From an uncultured Paracoccaceae bacterium (GTDB lineage Bacteria > Pseudomonadota > Alphaproteobacteria > Rhodobacterales > Rhodobacteraceae), in assembly GCA_947495295.1 (NCBI GenBank), contig CANLYJ010000002.1, positions 771,827 to 835,826 of the forward strand: a stretch of 64,000 nt of DNA. The letters are read 5' to 3'. The notes under the pieces are model-generated. The model did no database searches and was not told the DNA's origin. It was given only the letters and a program-made list of their open reading frames with translations. This document shows positions 45,112 through 53,939 of this stretch, in pieces. Position 1 is the stretch's first letter. Each line of letters begins with the position of its first letter. Both the position numbers and the translations under genes were made by a program.

Positions 45112-45645
45112 ATGGACATAAACGAACTTGTCAAGGTGACGACACGCGCCTGGTCGTTTCGCATTCTGGCGCTGATGCATGATGGTGTGCCGGGGCGGCA
45201 GGCTGCGTTGCTGACGGCGTCAGGCGCCGGGCGCACGGCCTTTGGGCAAAGCCTGCAACATCTGCTGACCTTGGAACTGGTCGAGCGAAACCCCGGCCAT
45301 GGCCATCCGCTGCGCCCTGAATATCGGCTGACGGCGCGGGGCGCGCAGATGGCGGTTATCGCGTCGGGTGTTGAAAAAGCGGTTAACAGACAGGCCGAGG
45401 CCGTTTTGCTGCGCCGGATGTGGACCTTGCCGATCCTGACCGTGGCGCAGCAACCGCGCTATTTCAGTGAAATCAAGACATCGCTTGCGCCGATCACGGA
45501 TCGCGCGCTGTCGATGTCATTGGGCAATCTGGAAGGGCAGGGATGGATTAACCGTTCGGTCGATCCGGCGATCCGTCCGGCCCGTGCGCAATATGTGGTT
45601 GCACAGGCAGGCGCGCAAATCAGTCAGGTTTTAGCCTTTGCCTGA
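45112..45645 (+). CDS. HxlR-type regulator with two winged-helix domains
   Basis: A 177-residue protein in which two HxlR-like winged helices can be aligned: residues about 8-85 (WSFRILALMHDG, then FGQSLQHLLTLELVER) and about 95-170 (RRMWTLPILTVAQQPRYFSE, then ALSMSLGNLEGQGWINR). Single-domain HxlR regulators are about 110 residues, so this is a tandem form that could bind DNA as a pseudo-dimer. Divergent from the VOC gene, which is its likely target. The 3' end overlaps the convergent meaB gene by 22 bases. Confidence 0.78.
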   Translation: MDINELVKVTTRAWSFRILALMHDGVPGRQAALLTASGAGRTAFGQSLQHLLTLELVERNPGHGHPLRPEYRLTARGAQMAVIASGVEKAVNRQAEAVLLRRMWTLPILTVAQQPRYFSEIKTSLAPITDRALSMSLGNLEGQGWINRSVDPAIRPARAQYVVAQAGAQISQVLAFA

Positions 45646-46622
45646 AACGGCGCCAGAACCTGTGCTGCCGCCGCTGTGGGTGACATTTTTCCGGCAGTCA
45701 CGGCGGCCTGTGCAGTTTTGATCCGCGCGGCCGTTGCCGGGTCTTGCAGTATCAGGTCGACGGCCCCCTGCCGCACATCTTCGGTGAACCAGTAATCGGC
45801 CTGCGCCTGACGGGTCGCGGCCCAGATCCCGTTTTCCTGCCGCCAGTTGACCAATGTCTGCATTTCGGCCCAAGCCGTGTCGATCTGGTCTGATTCCAGT
45901 GCCGACACCGTCAATGACTTGGGAAATCCATCAGGGTCCTGGGGCCGTTTCCGCAACAGACGCAAGGCCCCGGCATAATCAGCGCAGGTGCGGGTTGCCT
46001 GTTGTTTCAAAGTTCCATCGGCCTTGTTTACAAGGATCAGATCTGCCATTTCCATGATGCCGCGCTTGACCCCTTGCAACTCGTCACCCCCCGCGGGTGC
46101 AAGAAGCAAGACAAAAAGATCGGCCATCTGCGCCACAACGGTTTCCGATTGCCCGACACCCACTGTTTCGATCAGTACGACGTCAAATCCGGCAGCTTCA
46201 CACAGCGCCACCGCTTCGCGGGACCGGCGGGCGACACCGCCCAACTGCGTTTGGCTGGGGGATGGTCGGATGAACGCATTCGGGTCGCGGGCCAAATGAT
46301 CCATCCGGGTTTTGTCGCCCAGGATTGACCCGCCCGAGCGCGCCGATGACGGATCAACGGCCAGAACAGCGACCCGCAGCCCCTGACCGGTCAGCATCAA
46401 ACCAAAGCTTTCGATAAAGGTGGATTTGCCGACACCTGGCGTGCCTGACAGGCCGATCCGGGTGGCTTGCCTGTCGGTCCCGACAGCCTCCAGCAGGGCC
46501 AGTGCATCGGCCCTGTGATCCGCCCGCCCGCTTTCGACCAAGGTGATCGCGCGCGCCAGCGCCCTGCGGTCACCATTGCGTAAACGCTCGGCCAGGTTGG
46601 GAATATCGGTTGCGCGTGTCAT
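45624..46622 (-). CDS. meaB: methylmalonyl-CoA mutase-associated GTPase MeaB
   Basis: A 332-residue G3E-family GTPase. Walker A is GTPGVGKSTFIESFG near residue 60, DPSSARSGGSILGDKTRM (switch region) follows, then VVLIETVGVGQSE (Walker B and switch) and LVNKADG (guanine specificity). It protects and reloads adenosylcobalamin-dependent methylmalonyl-CoA mutase. The mutase is not in this window. Start ATG 46622. Confidence 0.93.
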   Translation of the reverse strand: MTRATDIPNLAERLRNGDRRALARAITLVESGRADHRADALALLEAVGTDRQATRIGLSGTPGVGKSTFIESFGLMLTGQGLRVAVLAVDPSSARSGGSILGDKTRMDHLARDPNAFIRPSPSQTQLGGVARRSREAVALCEAAGFDVVLIETVGVGQSETVVAQMADLFVLLLAPAGGDELQGVKRGIMEMADLILVNKADGTLKQQATRTCADYAGALRLLRKRPQDPDGFPKSLTVSALESDQIDTAWAEMQTLVNWRQENGIWAATRQAQADYWFTEDVRQGAVDLILQDPATAARIKTAQAAVTAGKMSPTAAAAQVLAPFQAKAKT

Positions 46623-46663
46623 GCAGCCCTTCTTATCGGGCCGGTTCTTGCTGTCCAGTCACT

Positions 46664-47341
46664 TTAGCTGGTCAGTTCCGCCACCCATTGCGGCACAACC
46701 TGCGTCGCAGGGCCAAAACGCCGCGCGTCAAAGGCATTGGCCTGCGCAGAAGGGGCGAGGTTCAGTTCTAGCGTGTCGCCTTGCGCCAGTTCGACCAGAC
46801 CGGCGGCCGGATAAACCTCGGCACTGGTGCCGATGGCCACGAACAGGTCGGCCCGCGCGACGGCTACGGTGATGTCGTCCATGAAATAGGGCATTTCGCC
46901 AAACCAAACGACGTCGGGGCGCGTTGCCGTCTGCTGGCATTGCGGACAATGATCATGGGGCGCCATGATCGCCGGGGCATCCCATCGGGCGTCACACGTG
47001 CCGCATAGCGCGCGCATCAATTCGCCATGCATATGGATCACGCGCGGCGATCCCGCCCGTTCATGCAGATCATCAATATTCTGGGTTATCAGGGTCAGCT
47101 CGTGATTTGGGCTGCGCGCCAATTGCGCCAATGCATCATGTGCTGCGTTTGGGGTTGCGCCCTGACAATTGGCCCGCCGCGCATTGTAGAAATCATGCAC
47201 AAGCGCCGGGTTGCGGCCAAACCCCTCGGGCGTGGCGACATCGTTCAGGTCATATTTGGTCCACAGCCCATCCTCGTCACGGAATGTGCCCAGCCCGCTT
47301 TCCGCTGAAATGCCTGCGCCAGTCAGAATTGCAATTTTCAT
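46664..47341 (-). CDS. cobB: SIR2-family NAD-dependent protein deacylase CobB
   Basis: A 225-residue sirtuin. The NAD motif GAGISAESGLGTFRDEDGLW starts at residue 8, TQNIDDLHERAG follows, and the catalytic His is in HMHGELM. Zinc cysteines are C-G-T-C and C-P-Q-C. Tyr and Arg in FYNARR are the class III residues that recognise succinyl/malonyl lysine, so desuccinylase activity is likely as in CobB and SIRT5. The start is ATG 47341; ATG 47353 four codons earlier is also possible and no clear ribosome site distinguishes them. Confidence 0.92.
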   Translation of the reverse strand: MKIAILTGAGISAESGLGTFRDEDGLWTKYDLNDVATPEGFGRNPALVHDFYNARRANCQGATPNAAHDALAQLARSPNHELTLITQNIDDLHERAGSPRVIHMHGELMRALCGTCDARWDAPAIMAPHDHCPQCQQTATRPDVVWFGEMPYFMDDITVAVARADLFVAIGTSAEVYPAAGLVELAQGDTLELNLAPSAQANAFDARRFGPATQVVPQWVAELTS

Positions 47342-47496
47342 GGCCGTGATCATGGCGCGGCGTGCCGGTTTGGGCAACCGGGGCAGATCGGTCACAGCTT
47401 TGCCGCAGAATTGCCAATGCAGGCCGTCAGACTTGCGCTGCGTCCCGGCCCTGTGGTCTGAGCGATGCTGCAAGTTCTAGTCTGGGATCAGTGCAT

Positions 47497-48180
47497 ATGT
47501 TGCGTGACGATAAGGTGATTTTCCGGTTCATGGGGCCGATGGGCGTGCCGGTTGAACTTGGGCAATCGCTTGGCTTGTTGATTGTGCTGATCGTTTTGAT
47601 TTCACAAGGGCTTTCGGTTGGCAGTCTGATCTTTGCTGCACTTCTTGTGGCGACGATTTTCCTGCATGAGCTGGGGCACGCCTGGGGGTGCAAGGTGCAG
47701 GGTGTCCCGGTGCGCCGCATCATGCTGCATGGCGGCGGCGGGTTTTGCGAACACGCCCGGTCGGCTGACCCGCGCGAGCAGGAGCTGATCGTTGCGATGG
47801 GCCCGCTGGTGAACCTGGCATTGTGGGCAATCGCCTCGCTTGGGCAATGGATGATGATCCAGGATCTACCAGTTGTGCCGTCCCCGCTTTATGTTCAGAT
47901 TTACAGCTATCTGGGCCTGTTTGCCTTTCTCAACCTGGCATTCTTCGTTTTCAATATGATCCCGGTGCAGCCATTGGATGGGGGCAAGCTGTGCCACCTG
48001 TTTTTGCTGCGTTTATTGCCCCCGGGAACGGCCCACCGCATGACCGGGTGGATCGGGTTGGTCCTGTCTGTTCTATGGATCCCTGCTGCGGTTCTGGCCT
48101 GGATGAGTTGGGGGTGGATCCTGTTTTTCATCCCCTCGATCCCTGCCCATTACCGCATGGCGCGGGGTGAATTGGCGTAA
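47497..48180 (+). CDS. M50-family site-2-protease-like membrane protein
   Basis: A 227-residue integral membrane protein. The zinc motif HELGH is in TIFLHELGHAWGCKVQG and the second motif is PVQPLDGGKL, corresponding to NPDG/LDG of site-2 proteases. Five to six transmembrane helices are predicted. There is no PDZ or CBS domain, so it is a compact member of the family. The start ATG 47497 is preferred; a GTG two codons upstream is an alternative. The gene is divergent from cobB. Confidence 0.82.
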   Translation: MLRDDKVIFRFMGPMGVPVELGQSLGLLIVLIVLISQGLSVGSLIFAALLVATIFLHELGHAWGCKVQGVPVRRIMLHGGGGFCEHARSADPREQELIVAMGPLVNLALWAIASLGQWMMIQDLPVVPSPLYVQIYSYLGLFAFLNLAFFVFNMIPVQPLDGGKLCHLFLLRLLPPGTAHRMTGWIGLVLSVLWIPAAVLAWMSWGWILFFIPSIPAHYRMARGELA

Positions 48181-48222
48181 AGCCGGTTCTTTGGTATCGT
48201 CCTTTCCAAAGGGAGAGGGCGC

Positions 48223-48654
48223 ATGACAAAAACACCTGTTCATTTGTGGATCGTAGGCGTTCTGAGCTTGCTGTGGAATGCGGGCGGGGCGATGGACTAC
48301 ATCATGACCAAAACCAACAGTGCCGCGTATCTGGCAGCACAGCCAGAGGCCCGGTTGAGGATGCTGGAAGAGGCACCATTCTGGTTCAATATCAGCTGGG
48401 GTGTCGGGGTCTGGTTTTCGATCATCGGGTCGTTGCTGCTGCTGTTGCGGTCGCGCTACGCCGGATCGGCCTTTGCCCTGTCTTTGCTGGGGCTGATCGT
48501 GTCTTCGATCTATACTTACGGCATTGCGGATGGCGGCGCGATGATGGCCGTGGCCGGGCCTGCCGCAATCGCGTTCAGCATCGCCATACCCGTCATTCTG
48601 ATCGCTTTGTGGATCTATGCAAGGGCGATGACCAAGGCTGGCGTTTTGCGTTGA
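48223..48654 (+). CDS. membrane protein of unknown function, four helices
   Basis: A 143-residue protein with four hydrophobic segments (VHLWIVGVLSLLWNAGGAMDY; FWFNISWGVGVWFSIIG; SAFALSLLGLIVSSIYTYG; AFSIAIPVILIALWIYARA). It resembles the DoxX/‘sugar transporter’-like small proteins common in Rhodobacterales but I cannot assign a family. Its stop overlaps the next gene's ATG (TGATG), so it is co-translated with the tyrosine phosphatase. Confidence 0.75.
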   Translation: MTKTPVHLWIVGVLSLLWNAGGAMDYIMTKTNSAAYLAAQPEARLRMLEEAPFWFNISWGVGVWFSIIGSLLLLLRSRYAGSAFALSLLGLIVSSIYTYGIADGGAMMAVAGPAAIAFSIAIPVILIALWIYARAMTKAGVLR

Positions 48655-49082
48655 TGCGCATTCTATTTGTCTGCCTTGGCAATATCTGCCGCTCGCCCGC
48701 GGCCGAAGGGGTGATGCGCCAACTCGCCCCGCATCTGACGCTGGATAGTGCGGGGACGGGCGGCTGGCATGTGGGTGATCCACCGTATGGGCCGATGCAG
48801 GATGCGGCGCGGATGCGCGGTGTTGCGCTGGCAGATTTGCGCGCGCGCCAGTTCAGCATTGCGGACTTTACGGCGTTTGATCTGATCGTTGCCATGGACC
48901 GGCAGAACCTGTCAGATATCGAAGCGATGCGACCTGTGGGCAATGGCACCCCGGTGCGGTTATTGGCAGATAAAGATGTTCCAGACCCCTATTATACAAG
49001 GGATTTTGACGCCGCATTGGATATGATTGAGACGTCTTGCGCTAGCTTACTGACCGACATTGCCGCTTTGCCGCCTCGCTGA
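48654..49082 (+). CDS. low-molecular-weight protein-tyrosine-phosphatase
   Basis: A 142-residue LMW-PTP. The P-loop FVCLGNICRSPAAEG (C-x5-R-S, residues about 5-19) and the general-acid Asp in VPDPYYT near residue 111 are intact. Such enzymes dephosphorylate protein tyrosine or arginine, often partnering capsule kinases. ATG 48654 overlaps the preceding stop. Its 3' end overlaps the convergent lipoprotein gene by 41 bases. Confidence 0.9.
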   Translation: MRILFVCLGNICRSPAAEGVMRQLAPHLTLDSAGTGGWHVGDPPYGPMQDAARMRGVALADLRARQFSIADFTAFDLIVAMDRQNLSDIEAMRPVGNGTPVRLLADKDVPDPYYTRDFDAALDMIETSCASLLTDIAALPPR

Positions 49083-49356
49083 AAATCTTGTAGCGACCCC
49101 AGAACGCCTCATCCCCGCGCCGGTCTGATTGGCGTGTGTCTTGGGCCAATTGCGGTTCCGCAAAAAATGCCGCCGCCCGTGACTGATCGCGGCCCGACAG
49201 CGTCCGGCTGGCGACCTGCTGTACACAGGAACATAAGGCGGGCGAGGCATTGCGCCTGTCCGCGTCAATACAGGCTTCGCCGACTGTCCCGCTGACGCCA
49301 CCGCCGCCACAAGCCGCAACTGTGGCCAGTGCCCCAAATATCATCAAACTGCGCAT
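49042..49356 (-). CDS. small lipoprotein of unknown function
   Basis: A 104-residue lipoprotein with signal MIFGALATVAACGGGG and lipobox Cys18. The mature part has cysteines in GEACIDADR and LCSCVQQVAS and no known domain. The ATG at 49356 has GAGG upstream; the longer frame to 49467 starts inside a non-coding stretch. The 3' end overlaps the phosphatase gene. Confidence 0.65.
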   Translation of the reverse strand: MRSLMIFGALATVAACGGGGVSGTVGEACIDADRRNASPALCSCVQQVASRTLSGRDQSRAAAFFAEPQLAQDTRQSDRRGDEAFWGRYKIFSEAAKRQCRSVS

Positions 49357-49673
49357 CAACTTCGCCTCTGCTCGGCCCCTGATTATTCCAGGTGGTCCAT
49401 GTCGTTGTGCCCCACATTTCGGATTATGCCGAGGGTCGGGATAGGATGCAATTGTGGATTGCGTCACGCGGCAATCTTAATGCCGCGTGCGGGTCGATTT
49501 TCGGGGTGCAACGGGATGTGACGCCGAATCGTGGGTTAACGCGTGGTTTTGTTGGCAAATCATCGGTCGGCAAAGCGTCGGCCAGACGTCGGCAAAGCGT
49601 ATGGCACCTTTGCGCGGTTTTGCCGGGTTAACGGGCCGTGCGCTGCGCAGGTGTTAACAAGGTCTGAAACGCC
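49357..49673. other. 317-base intergenic region
   Basis: No gene recognised. It contains direct short repeats based on GTCGGCAAAGCGT (49565-49600), given twice with small changes, and otherwise nothing I can assign. Confidence 0.4.
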
Positions 49674-50012
49674 TCAACTCACCCGCGCCATCAGCACCAT
49701 GGATGCGCAGGCACAGGCGATCCCCAGATATTCGCGGGTGTAGAGCCGTTCATCAAACCAGATCACCCCGATGACGCAAAGTGCCAGCAAGGTCAGCATC
49801 GCATAGATCACCCCGGCCTGCGCCAGCGTGACGTGGCGCATGGCGTAGAACCACAGAATGGCGGAGGTGGCATAGGTCAGCATGCCGATCAGCACAAAGC
49901 CGGACCAAACGGGTTTTCCCCCGTCTGCGGCAAGTTTGATCGCGAAATCGCCGATGATCACGAAGGCGGCAGTGAAGAATGCAAAGAGGAAGCCGAATAG
50001 AAAATGTGTCAT
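49674..50012 (-). CDS. small EamA/SMR-like membrane transporter
   Basis: A 112-residue protein with four predicted transmembrane helices (FLFGFLFAFFTAAFVIIGDF; FVLIGMLTYATSAILWFYA; LAQAGVIYAMLTLLALCVIG; YLGIACACASMVLMA). The half-length EamA/small multidrug resistance arrangement suggests it acts as a homodimer. Substrate unknown. ATG 50012 (MTHFLFGFL) is preferred over an upstream start that adds ten residues. Confidence 0.75.
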   Translation of the reverse strand: MTHFLFGFLFAFFTAAFVIIGDFAIKLAADGGKPVWSGFVLIGMLTYATSAILWFYAMRHVTLAQAGVIYAMLTLLALCVIGVIWFDERLYTREYLGIACACASMVLMARVS

Positions 50013-50127
50013 AAAAATCGCCCTGTAAAAATTGGCCCGCAATGGTCCGCGGGGCGTCTTGAAATGCGGGCAGTTTAAGGCGGAACGCCCGAAATTGATA
50101 GTCTGGAATGGCTGACCCGGTCTGCGG

Positions 50128-50556
50128 TCAAGCGAGGTTGGCCGCCGGGCAGTTCCGAAAATCGCGGATCGCAGGGCCGATACCTGTCAGCGTGAAGCCG
50201 ACGGTGGTGTCGCCGGATGTTGCATAGGCGCGCATGTTGAATTCAAGACCGTTGAGGACATTGCCAAAGCCTGTGTCCTTAACCGTCAGGCTGCGGCCAT
50301 CGGCACTGCGCATGTGTCGGTCGGTCTGGATGCTGATGGGCCGGTCGCCCGCAAAACCCATGGCAAAGCCGGGGGCGGCGGGCCATGTCGCATCGGGCAG
50401 GGTGATGGTGATTGTGTATTCGGGCAAGGACGCATCATAGGTGATGGTCAGCGTGCCTTCGGCGGTCGTCTCGGTCAGAGTGCAGATGGGGGCGGGTGAG
50501 AACTCCCAAGCGGCGGCGGGGGAGGCGAGGACGGCGAGGGCAAGGGCAAGGCGCAT
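50128..50556 (-). CDS. small exported protein of unknown function
   Basis: A 142-residue protein with a signal peptide (MRLALALAVLASPAAAWE). The beta-rich mature part contains two cysteines (APICTLTET and FRNCPAAN) that probably form the single disulfide. No known domain. ATG 50556 chosen because the signal peptide begins exactly there. Confidence 0.65.
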   Translation of the reverse strand: MRLALALAVLASPAAAWEFSPAPICTLTETTAEGTLTITYDASLPEYTITITLPDATWPAAPGFAMGFAGDRPISIQTDRHMRSADGRSLTVKDTGFGNVLNGLEFNMRAYATSGDTTVGFTLTGIGPAIRDFRNCPAANLA

Positions 50557-50610
50557 ATGGGGGAGGTAGGTTCGTGTGGTCGGCTGGCAAGGGCAGGCCG
50601 CGACGTTGAG

Positions 50611-50631
50611 GTCCCGGGTCAAGCCCGGGAC
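50611..50631. repeat. GTCCCGGG inverted repeat
   Basis: Perfect arms GTCCCGGG / CCCGGGAC with a five-base spacer TCAAG. Confidence 0.8.
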
Positions 50632-50682
50632 GGTGGCGCGTTTTGCGCATCGTCTGGACCGTGGGGGGCGGCCAATGCAATG

Positions 50683-50773
50683 AGGGCAGTGCCCGAACCG
50701 AGGGGCAGGAAGCGAAGCGCCCGCCCCGTGGGAGCGGTTCGGGCGCTGCCCGGCCTATCGTCCGGGCGGGAGA
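50683..50773. repeat. structured repeat, copy 1
   Basis: Arms at 50684-50700 and 50735-50751 are complementary over 17 positions with one G-T pair; a second small hairpin CCCGGCC-TATC-GTCCGGG follows at 50749-50766. The central part GAAGCGAAGCG is shared with copy 2. It does not look coding. Confidence 0.75.
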
Positions 50774-50893
50774 TGTGGAGGCGATGGACGTGTGTTTCGA
50801 CATGCGTTGATAGGTGAAATCACCCATCCTACGGTGCAGGCACCGGCTTGGGGCTATGCTTTCGGGTGGGTTAAGAGCGAGACAGGTTGGGAT

Positions 50894-50913
50894 GGTGCGC
50901 ATGAATGCGCACC
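50894..50913. repeat. GGTGCGCAT palindrome
   Basis: Perfect nine-base arms GGTGCGCAT and ATGCGCACC with a two-base centre, followed by CTACG. The same element is familiar as a dispersed palindrome in Roseobacter-group intergenic DNA, but I cannot show that here. Confidence 0.7.
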
Positions 50914-50955
50914 CTACGCTTGCTGAAGAATGGACGGACGTGAGATCAGGTCGTA

Positions 50956-51042
50956 GAGGGCAGCGGCTGACCGCGGGCGGAAAGCGAAGCGTCCGCCCAT
51001 GGGGGCGGTCGGACGCTGCCCGGCCTATCGGCCGGGCGAGAT
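50956..51042. repeat. structured repeat, copy 2
   Basis: Arms at 50958-50973 and 51006-51021 pair over 14 of 16 positions plus one wobble; an inner stem GGGCGGA/TCCGCCC (50975-50981/50992-50998) and a terminal hairpin CCCGGCC-TATC-GGCCGGG (51019-51036) also form. Differences from copy 1 fall in both arms and keep pairing. Confidence 0.75.
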
Positions 51043-51104
51043 ACGAATAAATACTCTGGTGCGCAACTGGTCACCACGAAAAAGTGTAGCAGACCTTGCT
51101 GCGT

Positions 51105-51731
51105 TCATTTTCCGTAACGGGGGTCGCCGAATGTTTTTACATACGCGTCCCAAACAAATGCTTCGTGCTTGAAAGCCCATTCTTCGGCAAATCCTTCCCC
51201 CCGTCCTGGATTCGTCTTCTTCTTTGTCGTGATCAGATCGCGGTGATGGCCCAATTCATGCAGAAACACATGCAGCAAAAGGTAGGCCTTTGCAGTTGAT
51301 CTGGTGAACTTACACAACACATTGCCGCCTTCCAGTTCTGAAGGAACACCCAGCCTTTCATAAAGTTGCTGATGCTCTACGAGGTGTTGCTCATTTGATG
51401 AGCGCCATAGGTCTCGTCGCCACGCGCAAATGGCAACCAAACCGTCATGGCCATACCATCCATCACAGCCCGGTTCACCTTTGGCCATCAGAACAGCCCG
51501 CAACCCCTTTGACAGTCCGCCCCAATCAGGAAGTATGCGGATGAATTTCTCGATATCCGACTTGCTAACAACATGTAGATAGCCCTGTCCCGGACGTTCC
51601 TTGTCGATGAGTGGGCTTTGGGGCATTTCTGACCGGTAACTCGGCGTCTCCAGATGGCGGTTCTTTTTCTGGACTTGCCCGTCTTTGACTTTCGGCGTCG
51701 AGCGCCGGTGTCCTCTAGGTATGCTTTTCAC
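51105..51731 (-). CDS. HExxH-motif putative metalloprotein of unknown function
   Basis: A 208-residue protein with FLHELGHHRDLIT, a zinc-metallopeptidase-like H-E-x-x-H followed by further His and Asp, near residue 158. Upstream are WYGHDGLVAICAWRRDLWR and a Leu/Glu-rich helix. There is no signal peptide, and residues 1-50 are basic. The frame opens with GTG 51731; ATG 51626 (MPQSPLIDKERP) is another possible start. It ends four bases before the uvrB 3' end region on the same strand and may follow uvrB in one transcript. No family recognised beyond the zinc motif. Confidence 0.6.
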   Translation of the reverse strand: MKSIPRGHRRSTPKVKDGQVQKKNRHLETPSYRSEMPQSPLIDKERPGQGYLHVVSKSDIEKFIRILPDWGGLSKGLRAVLMAKGEPGCDGWYGHDGLVAICAWRRDLWRSSNEQHLVEHQQLYERLGVPSELEGGNVLCKFTRSTAKAYLLLHVFLHELGHHRDLITTKKKTNPGRGEGFAEEWAFKHEAFVWDAYVKTFGDPRYGK

Positions 51732-51734
51732 CGC

Positions 51735-53939
51735 TTACCGCTTCCGCCGCTTCACATTCCCACCCCGCTGCCCGGGCCTGCCTGCCGTTGACCGCCCCGC
51801 GGCTTTTTGCGCGTCGCCCACCGCTTTGTCCACGGCTTGTTGCCGCGCGAGGGGGTCGTCGCTGACCACCAGATCAACCGTTTCGAGACGCTTGATTTCG
51901 TCGCGCAGGCGCGCGGCCTCCTCGAATTCGAGGTTTTCGGCGGCTTTGCGCATGTCGGTCCGCAGCCCGTCGAGCACGGCAGCGAGGTTGGCCCCGGCCA
52001 TGGGCTTGTCGACCTTGGCGGTGACCCGGTTCATGTCGACGTCGCCCTTGTAGAGGCCTGCCAGAATATCCTCGACGTTTTTCTTTACCGTCTGCGGGGT
52101 GATTCCGTGATCTTCGTTGTATTTCAGTTGCTTGGCGCGCCGCCGTTCGGTTTCCCGCATCGCGCGTTCCATGGATCCGGTGATCCGGTCGGCATACATG
52201 ATGACGCGGCCTTCGGCGTTCCGCGCGGCCCGCCCGACGGTTTGCACGAGCGAGGTTTCGGAGCGCAGGAAGCCTTCTTTATCCGCATCAAGTATCGCCA
52301 CGAGCCCGCATTCGGGAATGTCGAGCCCTTCGCGCAGCAGGTTGATCCCGATCAGCACGTCGAAGGCCCCGAGGCGCAGGTCGCGCAGAATCTCGATCCG
52401 CTCGATCGTGTCGATGTCGCTGTGCATGTAGCGGACTTTGATGCCCTGTTCGTGCATGTATTCGGTCAGATCCTCGGCCATGCGTTTGGTGAGGGTCGTG
52501 ACAAGGGTGCGGTAGCCATCGGCAGCGACCTTGCGGACCTCATCCAGCAGGTCGTCGACCTGCATTTCCACGGGCCGGATTTCAATCTCGGGGTCGATCA
52601 AGCCGGTGGGGCGGATGATCTGTTCGGTGAACACGCCGCCTGCCTGTTCCAGTTCCCATGCGGCGGGGGTGGCAGAGACGAAGACGGATTGCGGGCGCAT
52701 GGCGTCCCATTCCTCGAACTTCAGGGGGCGGTTATCCATGCAGGAGGGCAGGCGGAACCCGTGTTCGGCCAGTGTGAATTTGCGTCGGTAGTCGCCTTTA
52801 TACATGCCGCCGATTTGCGGGACGGAGACATGGCTTTCGTCCGCAAAAACGATGGCGTTGTCGGGAATGAATTCGAACAGCGTGGGGGGCGGTTCGCCGG
52901 GTGCGCGCCCCGTCAGATAGCGGGAATAGTTTTCGATACCGTTGCAGACGCCGGTTGCTTCGAGCATTTCGAGGTCGAAGTTGCAGCGCTGTTCAAGCCG
53001 CTGCGCTTCCAGCAGTTTGCCTTCGGCCACCAGCTGGTCGAGCCTGATCCGCAGTTCCTTTTTGATCCCGATCATGGCTTGCTGCATGGTCGGTTTGGGC
53101 GTCACGTAGTGGGAATTGGCGTAGACGCGGACCTTTTCGAATGTGTCAGTCTTTTCGCCGGTGAGCGGGTCGAATTCGGTGATGTTTTCCAGTTCTTCGC
53201 CAAAGAAAGACAGTTTCCAGGCCCGGTCGTCCAGGTGGGCGGGCCAGATTTCCAGGCTGTCGCCACGTACCCGGAAGCTGCCCCGCTGGAACGCCTGATC
53301 GTTGCGCCGGTATTGCTGGGCGATGAGATCGGCCATGATCTTGCGCTGGTCATAATCGCGGCCTGTGTGCAGATCCTGCGTCATGGCGCCGTAGGTTTCG
53401 ACCGAGCCGATGCCGTAGATGCAGGACACCGACGCCACGATAATCACGTCATCCCTTTCCAGCAGGGCGCGGGTTGCGGAGTGGCGCATCCGGTCGATCT
53501 GTTCGTTGATCTGGCTCTCTTTCTCGATATAGGTGTCAGAGCGCGCCACGTAGGCCTCTGGCTGGTAATAGTCGTAGTAGCTGACGAAATATTCGACGGC
53601 GTTATCAGGGAAGAACCCTTTGAATTCGCCGTATAATTGCGCCGCCAGTGTTTTGTTTGGTGCAAGGATGATCGCGGGGCGTTGGGTCTGTTCGATCACC
53701 TTGGCCATGGTGAAGGTTTTGCCGGTGCCGGTCGCCCCGAGCAGGACCTGGTTTTGTTCGCCATCCATGACGCCTTCGGCCAATTCCTTGATCGCTGTGG
53801 GCTGGTCGCCTGCGGGGTCGAATTCGGTCGACAGCACGAATTGCTTGCCGCCTTCCAGCTTTTCGCGGGTTTTGACGTCAGGGGCGGGGTTGGACAGGTA
53901 TTGATCGGGATCCGATTTGTCGGTCTGGGCGTAGGCCAT
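51735..53939 (-). CDS. uvrB: excinuclease ABC subunit B
   Basis: A 734-residue UvrB. It contains Walker [17 protein letters not shown], the beta-hairpin region with [12 protein letters not shown] and helicase motifs ending in [13 protein letters not shown] domain ([16 protein letters not shown]) lies near residue 665 and is followed by an Arg/Lys-rich tail. It loads onto damaged DNA with UvrA and recruits UvrC. ATG 53939 has AAAGGAA upstream; the family start MAYAQTDK fits better than the longer frame. Monocistronic. Confidence 0.97.
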   Translation of the reverse strand: MAYAQTDKSDPDQYLSNPAPDVKTREKLEGGKQFVLSTEFDPAGDQPTAIKELAEGVMDGEQNQVLLGATGTGKTFTMAKVIEQTQRPAIILAPNKTLAAQLYGEFKGFFPDNAVEYFVSYYDYYQPEAYVARSDTYIEKESQINEQIDRMRHSATRALLERDDVIIVASVSCIYGIGSVETYGAMTQDLHTGRDYDQRKIMADLIAQQYRRNDQAFQRGSFRVRGDSLEIWPAHLDDRAWKLSFFGEELENITEFDPLTGEKTDTFEKVRVYANSHYVTPKPTMQQAMIGIKKELRIRLDQLVAEGKLLEAQRLEQRCNFDLEMLEATGVCNGIENYSRYLTGRAPGEPPPTLFEFIPDNAIVFADESHVSVPQIGGMYKGDYRRKFTLAEHGFRLPSCMDNRPLKFEEWDAMRPQSVFVSATPAAWELEQAGGVFTEQIIRPTGLIDPEIEIRPVEMQVDDLLDEVRKVAADGYRTLVTTLTKRMAEDLTEYMHEQGIKVRYMHSDIDTIERIEILRDLRLGAFDVLIGINLLREGLDIPECGLVAILDADKEGFLRSETSLVQTVGRAARNAEGRVIMYADRITGSMERAMRETERRRAKQLKYNEDHGITPQTVKKNVEDILAGLYKGDVDMNRVTAKVDKPMAGANLAAVLDGLRTDMRKAAENLEFEEAARLRDEIKRLETVDLVVSDDPLARQQAVDKAVGDAQKAAGRSTAGRPGQRGGNVKRRKR

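Larger units (their letters stand above)
50557..51104. other. non-coding region of dispersed structured repeats
   Basis: No gene. It contains four kinds of inverted or repeated elements listed separately: a GTCCCGGG palindrome, two copies of a folded repeat about 90 bases long, and a GGTGCGCAT palindrome. The content is like that of intergenic repeat islands seen in other Rhodobacterales genomes. Confidence 0.7.

Noticed and set aside
49392..49631. A 79-codon frame between the lipoprotein and transporter genes
   Set aside because: It spans short repeats, has no ribosome site and no domain.
51807..53636. A 609-codon open frame on the plus strand opposite uvrB
   Set aside because: It is a long antisense frame created by GC-rich codon use of uvrB. 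It has no domain, no ribosome site and a His/Phe-rich composition typical of antisense frames.
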